From Armigeres subalbatus (taxonomy: Eukaryota; Arthropoda; Insecta; Diptera; Culicidae), in NCBI RefSeq assembly GCF_024139115.2, contig NC_085141.1:132493822-132557821 (forward strand): a stretch of 64,000 nucleotides of DNA. Direction: 5' to 3'. Below the pieces are notes generated by a model that saw only the letters and a list, made by a program, of their open reading frames with translations, did no database searches and was not told the DNA's origin. Both the position numbers and the translations under genes were made by a program. Positions 12,115 to 22,699 of this stretch are shown one piece after another (position 1 is the first letter of the stretch; every line of letters starts with the position of its first letter).

Positions 12115-12790
12115 CTTCAAAGTATTACGAAGCAAATCGCCGAAGGATTCTGATTTGTCAAGGAATTCCTAAACCAATCCTTCTCGGATGCTAATGGGAA
12201 TCTTTCTCAGAATTCAGAAACAAGCTAATTTTTCTTCCACTCGTTTCATTCAGTATGATAGAGTGATTATGAGAGATAACTCTTTAGTCTTCAAACTTTT
12301 TCGGTAATTCATTTTGCTATAAGGTGAAAACTGATATCACTGCTAACTAACTTATCAAATCCTAGGGGGGGCTAATTTTTTTCTAGGGAGGGCTAAGCCC
12401 CCCCCCCTAGCCCCCCCTTTTTTACGCCAATGGATCTTCCGCTGCCTTAACTTTCACTGCCTGTACTCTCAGCGCCATTCAAATGTTCCTCGTAGTGCTG
12501 CTTCCACCTTTCGATCACCACACGTCCTTATCCTTGCACATTTTGTGGGATGCGTTGAGCTTCTGATAGAACTTGCATGTTTCTTTAGAACTGCTGTTCC
12601 ATCTCCTCGCACTCCGCTTCATCCAGGCGGTGTTTCTTCTCCTGAAAAGGCGGGTCTGCTGTCTCCGCTTCCGTCTGCCGTCCCTTGCTGCAGCGCGACC
12701 GCCCGCGCTGCGTCCTTCTCCTCCAGAATCTGTCTGCACACTTCGTCGAACCAATCGTTCCGTCGATTTCGTCCCACATACCCGACGTGG

Positions 12791-13077
12791 GGCCCTCCTT
12801 AGCCGTGCGGTAAGACGCGGCTACAAAGCAAGACCATGCTGAGGGTGGCTGGGTTCGATTCCCGGTGCCGGTCTAGGAAATTTTCGGATTGGAAATTGTC
12901 TCGACTTCCCTGGGTATAAAAGTATCATCGTGTTAGCCTCATGATATACGAATGCAAAAATGGTAACTTGGCTTAGAAACCTCGCAGTTAATAACTGTGG
13001 AAGTGCTCAATGAACACTAAGCTGCGAGGCGGCTCTGTCCCAGTGTGGGGATGTAATGCCAATAAGAAGAAGAAGAA
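12791..13077 (+). mobile_element. Feilai-like SINE, copy 1
   Basis: About 287 bp. The head TTAGCCGTGCGGTAAGACGC is an A-box-like tRNA region and GGTTCGATTCCC is a perfect pol III B-box. The body contains GATTGGAAATTGTCTCGACT and AAACCTCGCAGTTAATAACTG, and the tail is (GAA)n. Flanks are CCCGACGT (12781-12788) and CCTGACGT (13078-13085), an imperfect target duplication. It interrupts the linker between endonuclease and RT of RTE relic A. The name is from recalled family features: a tRNA-related Aedes SINE with a trinucleotide tail. Confidence 0.88.
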
Positions 13078-13199
13078 CCTGACGTTGTTCTACGCTGCGT
13101 CGTTAATGACTGCTTTAAGTGTATTCCAGCAGTCCTCAGGAGGGGTGCAGTTTAACCATCACCAGATAGTGGTCAGAGTCGATGTTAGCGCCACATAAT

Positions 13200-15079
13200 T
13201 TCATCATGAAATAAACATTTTTCTATGAAATTCCATCCTTAAATACTAATGATTTGATTACATGCATTGGTAACGCTATGGAAAGTAAAAATAGATGATT
13301 GATTACAATTTTGTAAAAAAAAAAACAAACACGAGAGTGTCTACTATCCAGCTTTTTATCCAGATCTTGATATAATTTTTGATTCACTACTTTTGACATT
13401 TACGTCGTCCATTATAATTTTCTAATTTACGAGTCAAAGTATGCTTTGACTTGTTGAAAAAAAAGTTGTTTACATTTATACGCAAATTAATGTCATTCAT
13501 TTTCGATATTACGCATTGCAAGAACAATTTGGAAACCTGGAAAATTCAAAGCACTTGCAATGAATAATTTCCTGGTTGATGATCAAAGGAAGCTAACGCT
13601 AAATTGTTTTGTTTATATTAATATTTATGACATTTCTATATCTAAATCGTCCCTAATCATTCGGTGGAGAATGAACAATTAGAAAACACATAGTCTATGA
13701 CAAATAATATGTTTGGATTTTAGGGGGCGGCAGGGATTATGTCCAAGGGATTGACAACCCGTACCCTGGCCACTGCGAGTTGTGGGGATTGCCTTTAGAA
13801 TGTGATGGGGTTTGACAATGAGGCCTGTTGAACGTCCATGAAAATCTGCATATATAATCAAATATACCCTACCAAGCGAGCGTGCTCAGATCGCACTATC
13901 TCAAATCCTGGGGTTAGGTGGGTGACACGATAGACCTGACTCAACGCCCCCTGCGAGATAGAAGGTGAAAGTTTGATGACATGAAACTATACGCTAACGT
14001 TCTTTAAAATCTGGCATGACATCGATAGGTTTCATTGATAGTTAGCTGCCATAAACGCTAAACCATTGCAGATTCAATTTTTATGCGCTATGACAGTTGA
14101 ATTATGTTGATATTTGAAATCAAGTCATCGCACACTATGTACGATTTGTTCTATGCGGGGATTTACCTCTGCGCGTTATTTCCGCGGAGCCATCCAAATT
14201 TTTCTTTTTCTCCGTAATAATAAGTATTTCATATATTTTCAATAGGTCTACGGTTCGAGGCAGATAAAGATAGTTTATATAATAGTCTAAAGAAGCTATC
14301 AACGACTAATGCTTCAATTATGTGGAGTGAAATTGATGCATTCAAACGACATTTCTATGAAAAAGTATGAAAAATCACAAACCTCGTTTGATGCACCTCT
14401 AAATATCCATAGATTTGGCTGAAAATTGGTCAGGAGACTCCATTTAAGACACTCATTGAAATAGAGAGGGTGGCACTTTGAATCTGGAATACTTTTGAAC
14501 ATCTGGTCTTGTACACTGTATCTGTCATGGTTGGCTAGCGTAAAAAGCTAGATAGGAATACTATGGGGGTCCATAATAAGAAGAACATCCTGAAACGGTA
14601 CATGAAAATCAAATGATGTGTCGACTACAAGACCCCCAGGAAGTCTACTATAGGGCAAATTCAGTCAGACTTTGAAATGTTAATTTCAACGAATAAGATC
14701 GTGTATTTAAGTGTTTTATGTATGTATCGTGATAGGGAGATGCAGGACTTGATATAAGACATCATGCGAATTTAATATATTGAAAATTTCCCCTCTTTAT
14801 GGCAGGAAGAGCGAAATTCCGCTTCTTGGGGAATCACTATTGGGCATTTTATACTTCGTCTAACAATTATTCGATTGACCACATTCCGAAACCAGCAAGT
14901 AGTAGTACGGGATTGTATAGACATTAGATATATTATTCAGAATAACATCATATGGTCTATATTACATGGATTTAGATATCGATTGATACCTAAAACTTTG
15001 CTAAGTTAAAGTTGATTGGAAAAGAATGATCGTATTCATCATATTCTTTTATTTTTATAACAATCAAATGCAAATTGGT
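13200..15079. other. No gene; two dispersed-repeat segments
   Basis: No supportable coding sequence. Segment 13722-13785 is related, in reverse complement, to 23030-23092 (shared core GGCCACTGCGAGTT and the GGCAGGGA...TGTCCAAGGG block). Segment 14640-14790 is related, in reverse complement, to 21355-21522 (shared core TGCCCTATAGTAGAC). The rest is unassigned AT-rich DNA. Confidence 0.5.
14640..14790. repeat. Dispersed repeat shared in reverse with 21355-21522
   Basis: About 150 bp with clear similarity to the reverse complement of 21355-21522. Shared blocks include GGCAAATTCAGTCA, ATGTTAATTTCAACGAATAA, TAAGTGTTTTATGTATGTAT and GATGCAGGA. Divergence is moderate. The family is not identified. 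Confidence 0.75.
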
Positions 15080-15770
15080 CCTGAGATGAATTTTTTACCC
15101 TCCTTCTTCCGATGGCGATTCCGACCATCGAAAAAAAAACCACTTCAGAGTGATTTTATTGACCTAACAAGAGCCAATAGTGGTTCCAAATCACTATCAG
15201 ACCCACTACGGAGTTAGATTTTTCTTGATCCAAATAGATTCGATAGCGATTTTGTCCGCCAACCGCTTCTTCCGACAAGGCCTATTACGAACATCGATTG
15301 ACTCACTCCAGATTTGGGTTTTATCTGCCTAGCTAAAACTTTTAGTTTCTCCAAATCAACGACCAAGCCAGACTAAATTTAGATTTTTCATGATTTGGTT
15401 AGGTCCGACAGCGATTTCGAACATCGATCAACCGACTTCAATGCTTGGTTTCATTGACTCAACTAAGCCCAAAGACTTACTCCAGCGTGGATTTTTTTAT
15501 TTGGATAGTTCCGATGGCCCGATGGTTCCGGGCAGACCGGAGTTTTGTTTTCTATTTGGCTAGATCCGATAGCGATTCTGACCATCGATCATTTCACTTC
15601 GGAGTGGTATTTCATTCACCCAACTATAGATCCAGTAGTGGTTTCGAACGACCGCCAACCCACTTCAGAGTTTAATTCTGCTTGATCTGAATAGGTCCAA
15701 TAGCGATTCCTAGCATCTTCCGTTCCACGTCAGAATTGGATTTTTTCTAGATCTAGTTAGTAGGGCGTGG
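15080..15770 (+). repeat. Degenerate tandem repeat, about 80-bp period
   Basis: About nine diverged units share CGATAGCGATTCCGACCATCGA, then CCACTTCAGAGT, TGGATTTTT and TTGATCT-AGGTCC blocks. Clear landmarks lie near 15100, 15175, 15241, 15290, 15407, 15520, 15570, 15630 and 15700. A single unit in reverse complement is at 49765-49850. No coding role seen; the 76-codon frame at 15445 is a by-product. Confidence 0.75.
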
Positions 15771-16353
15771 TTTCCGAAAAAAAATGCGTGTGTTTTATTG
15801 TAGGAGTTTTATGTTCCTACTGCTACAATCATATTCGAGAGTTTATGAAGGCTTATATAAATGCCTCCTTCTTCTCAAACCTCCCTCTTCGTAATATGTT
15901 TTAGATACGGTCGTATAAAAAATTTCCGCCAATGTTCATGCTAGTCAATCACAATTATTTAAAAAATTATTGAATTATTCTCTGAATGTAAAATTTGCTC
16001 TTAAATTTCCCTTAGTTAGAGGGAGGGCAAATCAGAGACGCTTAACTCTACGCTACGATTCTTTCTAGCCTAATTTGCATGAACTTAAAAAAAGACTTGT
16101 GAGGCAGCACATGCTCAATTTTTCATTCCCTGGGCAGAATTAAAAACATTTTATAATGATGTTTAAAAATAATGAATGATAAAACTATCAGAAAACGGTT
16201 CGTGAAAACTCCGTATAAAATTGGTATAACCTATGGGTAAAATTAGTGGATGAGATTTTCCCATATATTTTGTCGATTTCTTCAATCTAAACTTCATGCA
16301 CCGTTGAGCCGCGAAAATTTTTTTTTGAGTTTTTCATACCTCATTCCTGAACC
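15771..16353. other. No gene supported
   Basis: AT-rich, no supportable feature. Nothing resembling a splice-bounded exon or RNA gene was seen. Confidence 0.4.
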
Positions 16354-16355
16354 TA

Positions 16356-16546
16356 GGGGGAAAGACGGCTTTGGCAGGTTTTGTTCTATTATTGGCAGGG
16401 GGGTTTTTGTCGACCAAATTTTATGAAATTTGGCCACAATATTCTTTGATATGCAAAGAATGTTTAGGCCAAATTTGAGCCTAGTCAGTCATAAAAAACC
16501 CCCCTGCCAATAATAGAACAAAACCTGCCAAAGCCGTCATTCCCCC
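16356..16546. mobile_element. TA-flanked palindromic MITE, 191 bp
   Basis: About 55-bp terminal inverted repeats begin GGGGGAAAGACGGCTTTGG and end with the complement CCCCC. TA dinucleotides flank both sides (16354-16355 and 16547-16548), the target-site choice of the Tc1/mariner superfamily. The central part around ATTTTATGAAATTTGGCC also folds. Non-coding. Confidence 0.85.
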
Positions 16547-16548
16547 TA

Positions 16549-17055
16549 CATAATCTATGTACAAAGTTTCATGATTCACTTTCCTGAAACAACACACCCT
16601 GTATCAAAAATACCACCCGTGAGTATTCGATTTCCTGCAATAATATGAAACCGAAGAAATCGATTTCGGTTCGACATCAAAACAAAACGATTTGGACAGT
16701 TTAATACCTCTCCCCGTACTGCCATGGAAGCCGAACGACACCGGAGCGGATGTTATTTTATCCCCTTTGAAACATTTCCTAAATTTTCCGGTTAACCTTT
16801 TTTCCTGTCCCATGCTGACCCAACACTATTTTTCAATGGAGAAAAAGAATCACGTCAAAGTGGAACGAAGCAAATAAACGCAAACTATGGTTCAGCCTTT
16901 TCGTAATTGGGAGAGGCTTATTTTTAAGATGTAATAGATATAATAATAAAATATATGTACTTGTTTATATACATATACCTTCCTATTCAGAATACCTTTT
17001 GTGTAATTTGTTTTTGATATTTTTTTTTACAAAAACTACTTTTATTAAGAGCAAG
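16549..17055. other. No gene supported
   Basis: Frames at 16604-16813 and 16692-16877 lie on opposite strands and show no domain. From 16915 the sequence is A/T-rich (ATATAATAATAAAATATAT), with no recognised function. Confidence 0.4.
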
Positions 17056-17622
17056 CCCATTGGAATCCAAAACTAAATACACCGTATTCAATACGGAAGC
17101 CACGCATAACTGTCTTTGATATTACAGTCGCCTCTCCACATCTCGATATTGAAGGGACCATCGAGATAGGGAGAGATCGAGGAATGGAAGGAAAATTGAA
17201 ATGGGTACTAGATCCAAGAAAGCTCGTTGCTATCCAAAAACGACAACAAAACGAATGTCGTTTCCTGTTGTTGATGTGTTGTTGAGTTGTTATTGTCCAA
17301 AGATGGTCTAGTAACCAAAAAATCTGACCATATCGACATAAGGAGAGTGAATCCTGAACAAAATATGATCAAAAGCCATCCAGATGGAGAGATATCGAGA
17401 CAGGGAGGTTATCGAGATGTAGAAAGCCCAAATGTATGTAGATTGAAGGGACTGAGGAAACCATCGACATAGGGAGAGATATCGAGATATAGAACATCGA
17501 GATGTGGAGAGTCGACTGTATTCTAGTGTTGCTGCGGCTCAGCATGCGACGTAGCATGACAGTTGTGCGTGGCTTCCGTTTTGAATGCGGTGCCCTTGAA
17601 ATCGCGAAATCATTTAGTGTTG
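17056..17622. mobile_element. Foldback element carrying a nested MITE
   Basis: The left part (TTGGAATCCAAAACTAAAT, then CACCGTATTCAATACGGAAG and CCACGCATAACTGTC) is answered in reverse complement on the right near 17540-17622 (GACAGTTGTGCGTGG, CTTCCGTTTTGAATGCGGTG and ATTTAGTGTTGGATTCCAA). The right arm holds about 25 bases the left lacks. The arm segment GGAAGC(C/A)ACGCA(T/C)AACTGTC is shared with the foldback at 53780-54005, so the two belong to one family. A second MITE occupies the loop (17125-17518). Confidence 0.75.
17125..17518. mobile_element. TA-flanked MITE nested in the preceding foldback
   Basis: 394 bp. Ends are CAGTCG(C/A)CTCTCCACATCTCGAT in inverted orientation, with TA on both sides (17123-17124 and 17519-17520). 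The interior contains several further CGAGATAGGGAGAGAT copies. This matches Tc1/mariner-derived MITEs. A relative with ends CAGTCAAACCTCCATGAGTC is at 58157-58349. Non-coding. Confidence 0.85.
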
Positions 17623-17742
17623 GATTCCAAAAGTAAGTAAGATTTGACTATCAAATTTAATAACGATCTTATGAAAACATGTAAGTATTTCACTCAACTT
17701 TTTTTCTATTGTCTATAGAATTTAACGTTTTATTTAACTTAA

Positions 17743-18170
17743 TCATGTCCAAGAAAAAAAATACGCGAAACCACTTTTTGAAGCGACAATACCATAATTT
17801 GCCTTAATTAAGGGTGCGTTCGCTCCATAAACGAACTTTTCATAGGAGGCCCGAACACCATGGGCTTTATTTACCAGCCATCTCAACTCAACGAATGGAG
17901 GTGATGTCTGTTTGTCTATACGTGAAAATACCTCACTCATCTTTTTGGCACACCTTAACAAATTTGCTCGCTACAAGTTGCATTCGTCATTGCATTGTTT
18001 CCTATCGAAAATGGGTCAGATCGGATTATGAGCTCAACAACTATAGCTACAATACAATTTTCATAATAGACGAAAAAGGCACCATTAGTGCTAGGTGGAT
18101 CATTCAGATTTTTTTCTTGCGTTTTGTCCAAAAATGCGGAGTCGATTTAACATAATTAAGTGCATTTGCC
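17743..18170 (-). mobile_element. Reverse-oriented partial copy of the ACCCAGATTA repeat
   Basis: In reverse complement it shows the module segment GGAAACAATG...GAATGCAACTTGT, the GACATCACCTCCATTCGTTGAG segment and the GGGCCTCCTATGAAAAGTTCG segment found in the copies at 11041 and 33827. The terminal ACCCAGATTA end is not clear. The frames here (17743-17961, 17814-18155) are shadows of this repeat. Confidence 0.7.
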
Positions 18171-20946
18171 AAGTTACTTCTACACACAAGAGTTTACACA
18201 TCAGTTATTATATTTTATACTAAATCCCCATTCTCAAACCAAACCTGACGATACAGAATTATAGATTTAAATATTGGATGAATGGAATGTTAAATCTAGT
18301 TGAATGACTGCTACCAAAGCCTGTGCAATATGCATAAATTGAATACGCACCGAAAAATATTTTATTGGATTTATTTAGGAACAGTAATAATAAAAAAAGA
18401 TACACTTCTTTAAATCACTTGTGCCATAAGAGCAGTTTTAGATTTCATAGAATAGACCCATTCTAGAGAGTGGGATACTTTTTTTCCGTCTTATCAGGAT
18501 AGCTCAATCTTGGTGCAATATGATGTCAAACTGATTTCGAAGGATCAAAACTATTACTAAGAAACGTTGAATTTTCTAAATTTTATCCAGTTTCTCCAGT
18601 TTATTAAAGTTTAGGATAGTGAGACCTAAAAAAATAATATATAACAAACTATGATACGATGCGAGAATGAAGCTGCATTTACATAATCTGGTGAACAAAT
18701 CAAATTCTAAAATTACCTTTCATCAAATGAAAACGAATGTTAAAAAAGTTTCACTTTATTCTAGTACCTACAGTTGAGATTGCTAAACAACCACATCCAA
18801 TTAAAAAGTTGATACTGCGTTCCGCTCGTGAAAGTTCCACAAAAAGCAGCAAAAAGTCAGTCAGTGGAGAAAATAAAATAGAGAAGAAGAAAGTCCTTTC
18901 AAAGGTTGCCTAAAGTACGCCTAGTAGTTAAATTTCAACTCCGTTTCCCTAATAGAGCAAAACGGTAAAAAGCTAAACATTTGAACAGGTACTCATCCGG
19001 TTACACGGTTTTCTACAGTATAGTTTCGATTAAGAATGCAAAGCTGTAAAATTGAATAAAAAGGATTGAGGATCAATGAACTGCAATCAGCATGTTCGCA
19101 ACAATCAGAGTCAATAGCAGTTAACTAGTTCGAAAGTAAATTTGAATTGTATTCATTATAGACTGCTTTTTCCAGCCGAAATATAGTGAATACTTTTTTC
19201 TTATCCGCGTTTTGATTTTAAAAATTGGTTTTGATTGTTTTTCTTTAATGACGACGTTGATCGTTGATTCTCTTCTATACTACATTTTTATCTGAATCCA
19301 ATCAACATCCAAAGAAGCTTTTCAACTTTCCAGAGGAAAAGGAAAACATCGCGAGCTAACAGACCGAAAAAAATATAAAGGAAAGAGCATCTGTGAACCA
19401 CGAGAAAAGAGGATCTTCTCTCCCCATAAATACTTCAGAGTGCCTTGTTTGGTGTATAATACATTATAAGCTTATTTATGGTTTTATTCAATTTATTACT
19501 TCCTTTTTCGAAACATCGACAACGGATCGATACTTGTTTTTGTCCCATTAATCTATTTTTGTCATAGCGTACACATAAGTATTCATATATTATCATATAT
19601 TTCTCATTGGAACAATCTAATAATTCAGACATGTACTGTTTAAATACGCTTAACCAAATAATTCAATGCCAATAGTCGCAATGCCCTATTTAACTCAGCA
19701 ACTTTTGGAATTGCGTTTCTTACATTATTCTGTTATTGTACTCTCAGTTTTCTACCAGCTATCTTTTTGTTATCCTTTTTTTGCAACAGGTGCTGAAGTG
19801 GAACCAGGAGAAGCACGATGGAAAACTGTGCACGTCTGCGAAATGCTTTACCTTTCTGTTGTTATATCTACTTGTTGAAGCTTTACTGACTTTCGTCACA
19901 TCGAGACATTTCTCAATACGAAGAAAAACGGACATGAAATTTCATTAACCTAATTGAGTGTAAGTTCGAATACACTGACATAGCTACCGGTAACTACCAA
20001 TTAAGTCCAACAATCAAGAACAATGGAAAAGATAAATGGAGAAAAAGAATTCAGACGGTGGGGTAAATTAACTAAACAAGTGAAAACTGAATAATTTCAC
20101 TAAACTGAATGGATAACTAGATAGCAACAAGAAGAGAACAGTGCTAAGCTTAAGTATGACGAATCGAAGCGTTATTTGTGAAGCTAACGACGGTTTGAAA
20201 AATCGATACACGCTGTAATACACAGTCAAGTAAAACTACAAGAAGCTTTATTTTTTGTATCAAATAAAACACGATCAGAAGAAAATAATAGTAAGGAAAA
20301 GACGATAGACTAAAAATGGTTTCCTGTGCGTTCCTTCTCTGGGATATATCCGAAGTCCTTGCAAATATATCATACCACAATCTTTTTACATGGGGGATGC
20401 ATTCCGTGTGAAAAAAACAAGCTGTAAGAAAAATCCGTGCTAATTTGAGAACCCGTGCAGAAAAAATCCATGTTAATTCGAGAATCCGTATTAAAAAAGC
20501 CGAGTAATAAATTCAAAGGTGCATACCTTTGCCTTGGGATGAAACTCTCGATATTAAAGAGAAAAATAATTAAAAGGTGCAGCCAAATCGGTGACGTTGA
20601 ACTACGTAACTGTAGGATTGTAATGCATATTATTTTTGAAATATTATTATGTGTGTCTTTAGTACGTTGAAATTTTACTTCGAAACTTTGCCATCACACG
20701 CTGGCTAAAATCGTGTTTTACCGCGTTTATTTGTTAGTGTCTTTATTATGTGATTTAGTTAAATAATGTCTTCGAGACATTTTATCAGTCTATGCGCTTC
20801 TTCAGAGGTATTCAGCATTATGATCAATCCCCCTGAAAATGAGATGATTTTTTTTCCACTTTACAACATGGAAGGTATCCGTCTTCACGAGAGTTGTAGC
20901 AAAAGATCTCCTGAAAAACTTTGTCGAAGACACCAAGTTCATAATT
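18171..20946. other. Mostly unassigned AT-rich DNA
   Basis: No convincing gene except a possible terminal exon at 19791-19948, listed separately. No inverted-repeat element of the kinds seen elsewhere was recognised between 18171 and 19790, nor between 19949 and 20946. Confidence 0.4.
19791..19948 (+). CDS. Possible terminal exon encoding a hydrophobic C-terminus
   Basis: A strong pyrimidine tract and TTTTTTGCAACAG acceptor (ending at 19790) precede an open frame reading VLKWNQEKHDGKLCTS, a hydrophobic run (FTFLLLYLLVEALLTF) and a stop at 19948. A poly(A)-signal-like AATAAA lies near 20263. This is the shape of a last exon giving a short hydrophilic segment and a membrane anchor. The preceding exons could not be found in the window and no family is recognised, so it could be chance. 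The frame also stays open upstream of the acceptor from 19736. Confidence 0.22.
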
Positions 20947-21101
20947 TCTCGCTTAACTTTTCAAAAGGACCTAAGTAACATTTTTTCATGAATTAATTTG
21001 AGTACTGCAATCAAAAGCTTACATGTTTTTCTGTTGATTGCGCTATTCAAATTAAATCATGAAAAAATGTTACTTAGGTCCTTTTGAAAAGTTAAGCGAG
21101 A
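20947..21101. mobile_element. Palindromic MITE, 155 bp
   Basis: Terminal inverted repeats of about 45 bp begin TCTCGCTTAACTTTTCAAAA and continue GGACCTAAGTAACATT. A 25-base fragment identical to the right-hand end occurs at 45790-45816 (CCTTTTGAAAAGTTAAGCGA), showing that the family is dispersed. It has no clear target duplication and is non-coding. Confidence 0.85.
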
Positions 21102-21354
21102 TTTCATTATTTTTTAGAGATTTATTGCTTCTTATGCCAACAAGCTTTGAGCATGTTCAACGTATGAGCATACGTATGGAGACGCATAGTGCATTGGTTC
21201 ATCAACTCCTTGAGATGGGAGAGTGATTTTTGCTTTGCATAGTAGGAAATGGTTTTTGATGCAACATTCCTCACGTTCGCTTATAGCTCTACAGTTCAGT
21301 TTTACTACAAGTTTTATGAAGAATCAAACCTTATAGGGTAAAATACCCAATCAT

Positions 21355-21522
21355 AGACCCCCTAGTAGCATTCAACATATTAATTTCGCGTGATATCTAA
21401 TATCAAATTCTGCATCTCCCCTTCACGATGCATACATAAAACACTCAAATACACGACGTTATTCGTTAAAATTAACATTTCTATGTTTGACTGAATTTGC
21501 CCTATAGTAGACCCTACACAGA
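21355..21522. repeat. Dispersed repeat shared in reverse with 14640-14790
   Basis: See the partner segment at 14640. The shared end TGCCCTATAGTAGACC sits next to the start of the element at 21528. That element's end and the repeat end nearly coincide, so the two may be associated. Confidence 0.7.
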
Positions 21523-21527
21523 AAGAA

Positions 21528-22697
21528 AAATCATTAATCAAATTAAAAAAATCGTTGGTTAAAATAAAAAGTTTCGTTTGTTCTTTTTGGTAGAGAGTTG
21601 CTTGTGTTCAAAGCAAAAGTACGCAAACTTTTAATTTGCCTATGGTTTGAAAGGGGCATGCTGCTCTGAAAATAAAAGTTTTATACATTCAAAAAAAATT
21701 GTGGAACTGTCAAATGAATATGGTCACATTATGGAAAGTATAGTAGAATATTTTCATGCTAAAATCATTTTCCCAAAATTATTTCTTACCCTCCTTTCTT
21801 GTTTTTCTTTTGAATAAATTGTTTTTGCTTGTTTTTACATTATTTTAATAGTTAATTATAATTAAAGCAATCACAGTTTAGTCTCAAAACAGTGTCTTCT
21901 TATTCCGAACAGCAGGGATACTCGTCGGGGTGTTCATCGTGTAGAAATCTGGACACACGTTTACGAATGAAAGAATATAAAATGACTTACCTTCAGTTTT
22001 GCAAAATTGCCAGTAGTTCGGCCTTTTTTATCAGAGCACCAGCGAGAAAAAGTAAAAAAATAACATGCAAACTTTAGTTGCCTTTCGATGTCGTGACCTG
22101 GACGTAAGTAAGTTTCCTACCGCTGCTGTTTTCATTACTGTCCTCAGTAAACAATGAGAGAAAAAGAGAGCAGAGGTACTATCTTTTTCTTTTTGTCTAT
22201 GCTTTATCGCGGGTATGTTTTAAAAGTTCAACAACTTTTAGGTCGATAGAAAGAACTTTTAATATTTTATTGGGAATAGGAGAAACACAACTTTTAAATC
22301 ACCTGTCATAAGACGAGTTTATACAATCCCATTGAATTCCACCACTTAATTGTATCTTGACAGATACGTATTTCGACCTCAACAGTAAGGCCGTCTTCAG
22401 TGTCTCGTACTTGAGTCGAGTCAAGTACGAGACACTGAAGACGGCCTTACTGTTAAGGTCGAAATACGTATCTGTCAAGATACAATTAAGTGGTGGAATT
22501 CAATGGGATTGTATAAACTCGTCTTATGACAGGTGAAAACATTCCACTAAAAAGCTCAAAATAATTTTCTTATCAACTTTTAAATGAAAAAGTAATTTTG
22601 AATGAAAATATTTTTACTTTTAATTTAAAGAAAATAAAGCACTTTTCAACAGGAAAGTGCATCACATTCTATTAAACCATGTTTGTTCTTTGTGTGT
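21528..22697. mobile_element. Possible 1.17-kb element with short inverted ends, holding a long palindrome
   Basis: The left end TACACAGAAAGAA and the right end TTCTTTGTGTGTA are near-complements. Inside are repeated AACTTTTA-type blocks and the 236-bp palindrome (22300-22535), but no coding frame with a domain. The ends are short, so this is tentative. Confidence 0.4.
22300..22535. repeat. Near-perfect 236-bp palindrome (115-bp arms, 6-base spacer)
   Basis: The left arm, 22300-22414, starts CACCTGTCATAAGAC. The right arm, 22421-22535, is its reverse complement with one difference seen (CTCAACAG against CTGTTAAG). The spacer is GTCGAG. The transcribed arm would form a hairpin of about 115 base pairs. 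It could be a foldback MITE. It contains no coding frame and no recognised pol III box. Arm identity above 99 percent implies recent origin or gene conversion. Confidence 0.95.
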
Positions 22698-22699
22698 AA

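Larger units (their letters stand above)
10915..12215 (+). repeat. Degenerate minisatellite GATTCCGAAGCAAATCGTCGAA, split by two insertions
   Basis: Copies of a roughly 24-bp unit (GATTCCGAAGCAAATCGTCG, variable) run at 10915-11034, resume at 11475-11662 and finish at 12123-12200. Two younger elements sit in the gaps. The unit is similar in style to the CCAGAATTCCTGGAGAAG arrays at 50.8-53.3 kb. Confidence 0.75.
10791..12437. mobile_element. Inverted-repeat element of 1.65 kb inserted in RTE relic A
   Basis: The left end reads ATCCATTGGCGTAA and, after 16 bases, a G-run GGGGGGGCTA. The right end is the reverse complement, with TAGCCCCCCC then TTACGCCAATGGAT. The element separates two pieces of one RT reading frame, so it is an insertion. 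It contains no transposase frame. Its inside is itself a mosaic: a 24-bp minisatellite, a copy of the ACCCAGATTA repeat (11041-11464) and a hAT-type MITE (11671-12114). The sequence GGGGGGGCTA near both ends and a second CCCCTAGCC run suggest further internal symmetry. The superfamily is unknown; no clear target duplication could be read. Confidence 0.7.
9810..13200 (-). pseudogene. RTE-type LINE relic A (endonuclease end to RT), interrupted
   Basis: Read on the minus strand. 13200-13078 encodes the end of the endonuclease (CGANIDSDHYLVMVKL). 12790-12440 encodes the linker before RT (FREKKHRLDEAECEEMEQQF, then KFYQKLNASHK). 10679-9966 is a 237-codon open RT block with EEWKEGVICPIYKKGDKLEC, VGSYQAGF, THHLFVDCKAAYDSIDR and ELRQGDGF (the QG box). 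The active site FADDMDIIG (9.81-10.05 kb) is in another frame, so there is a frameshift just before it. Upstream endonuclease is missing (5' truncation). The relic is split by Feilai (12791-13077) and by an inverted-repeat element (10791-12437). It is non-functional. Clade RTE is inferred from motif style. Confidence 0.82.
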
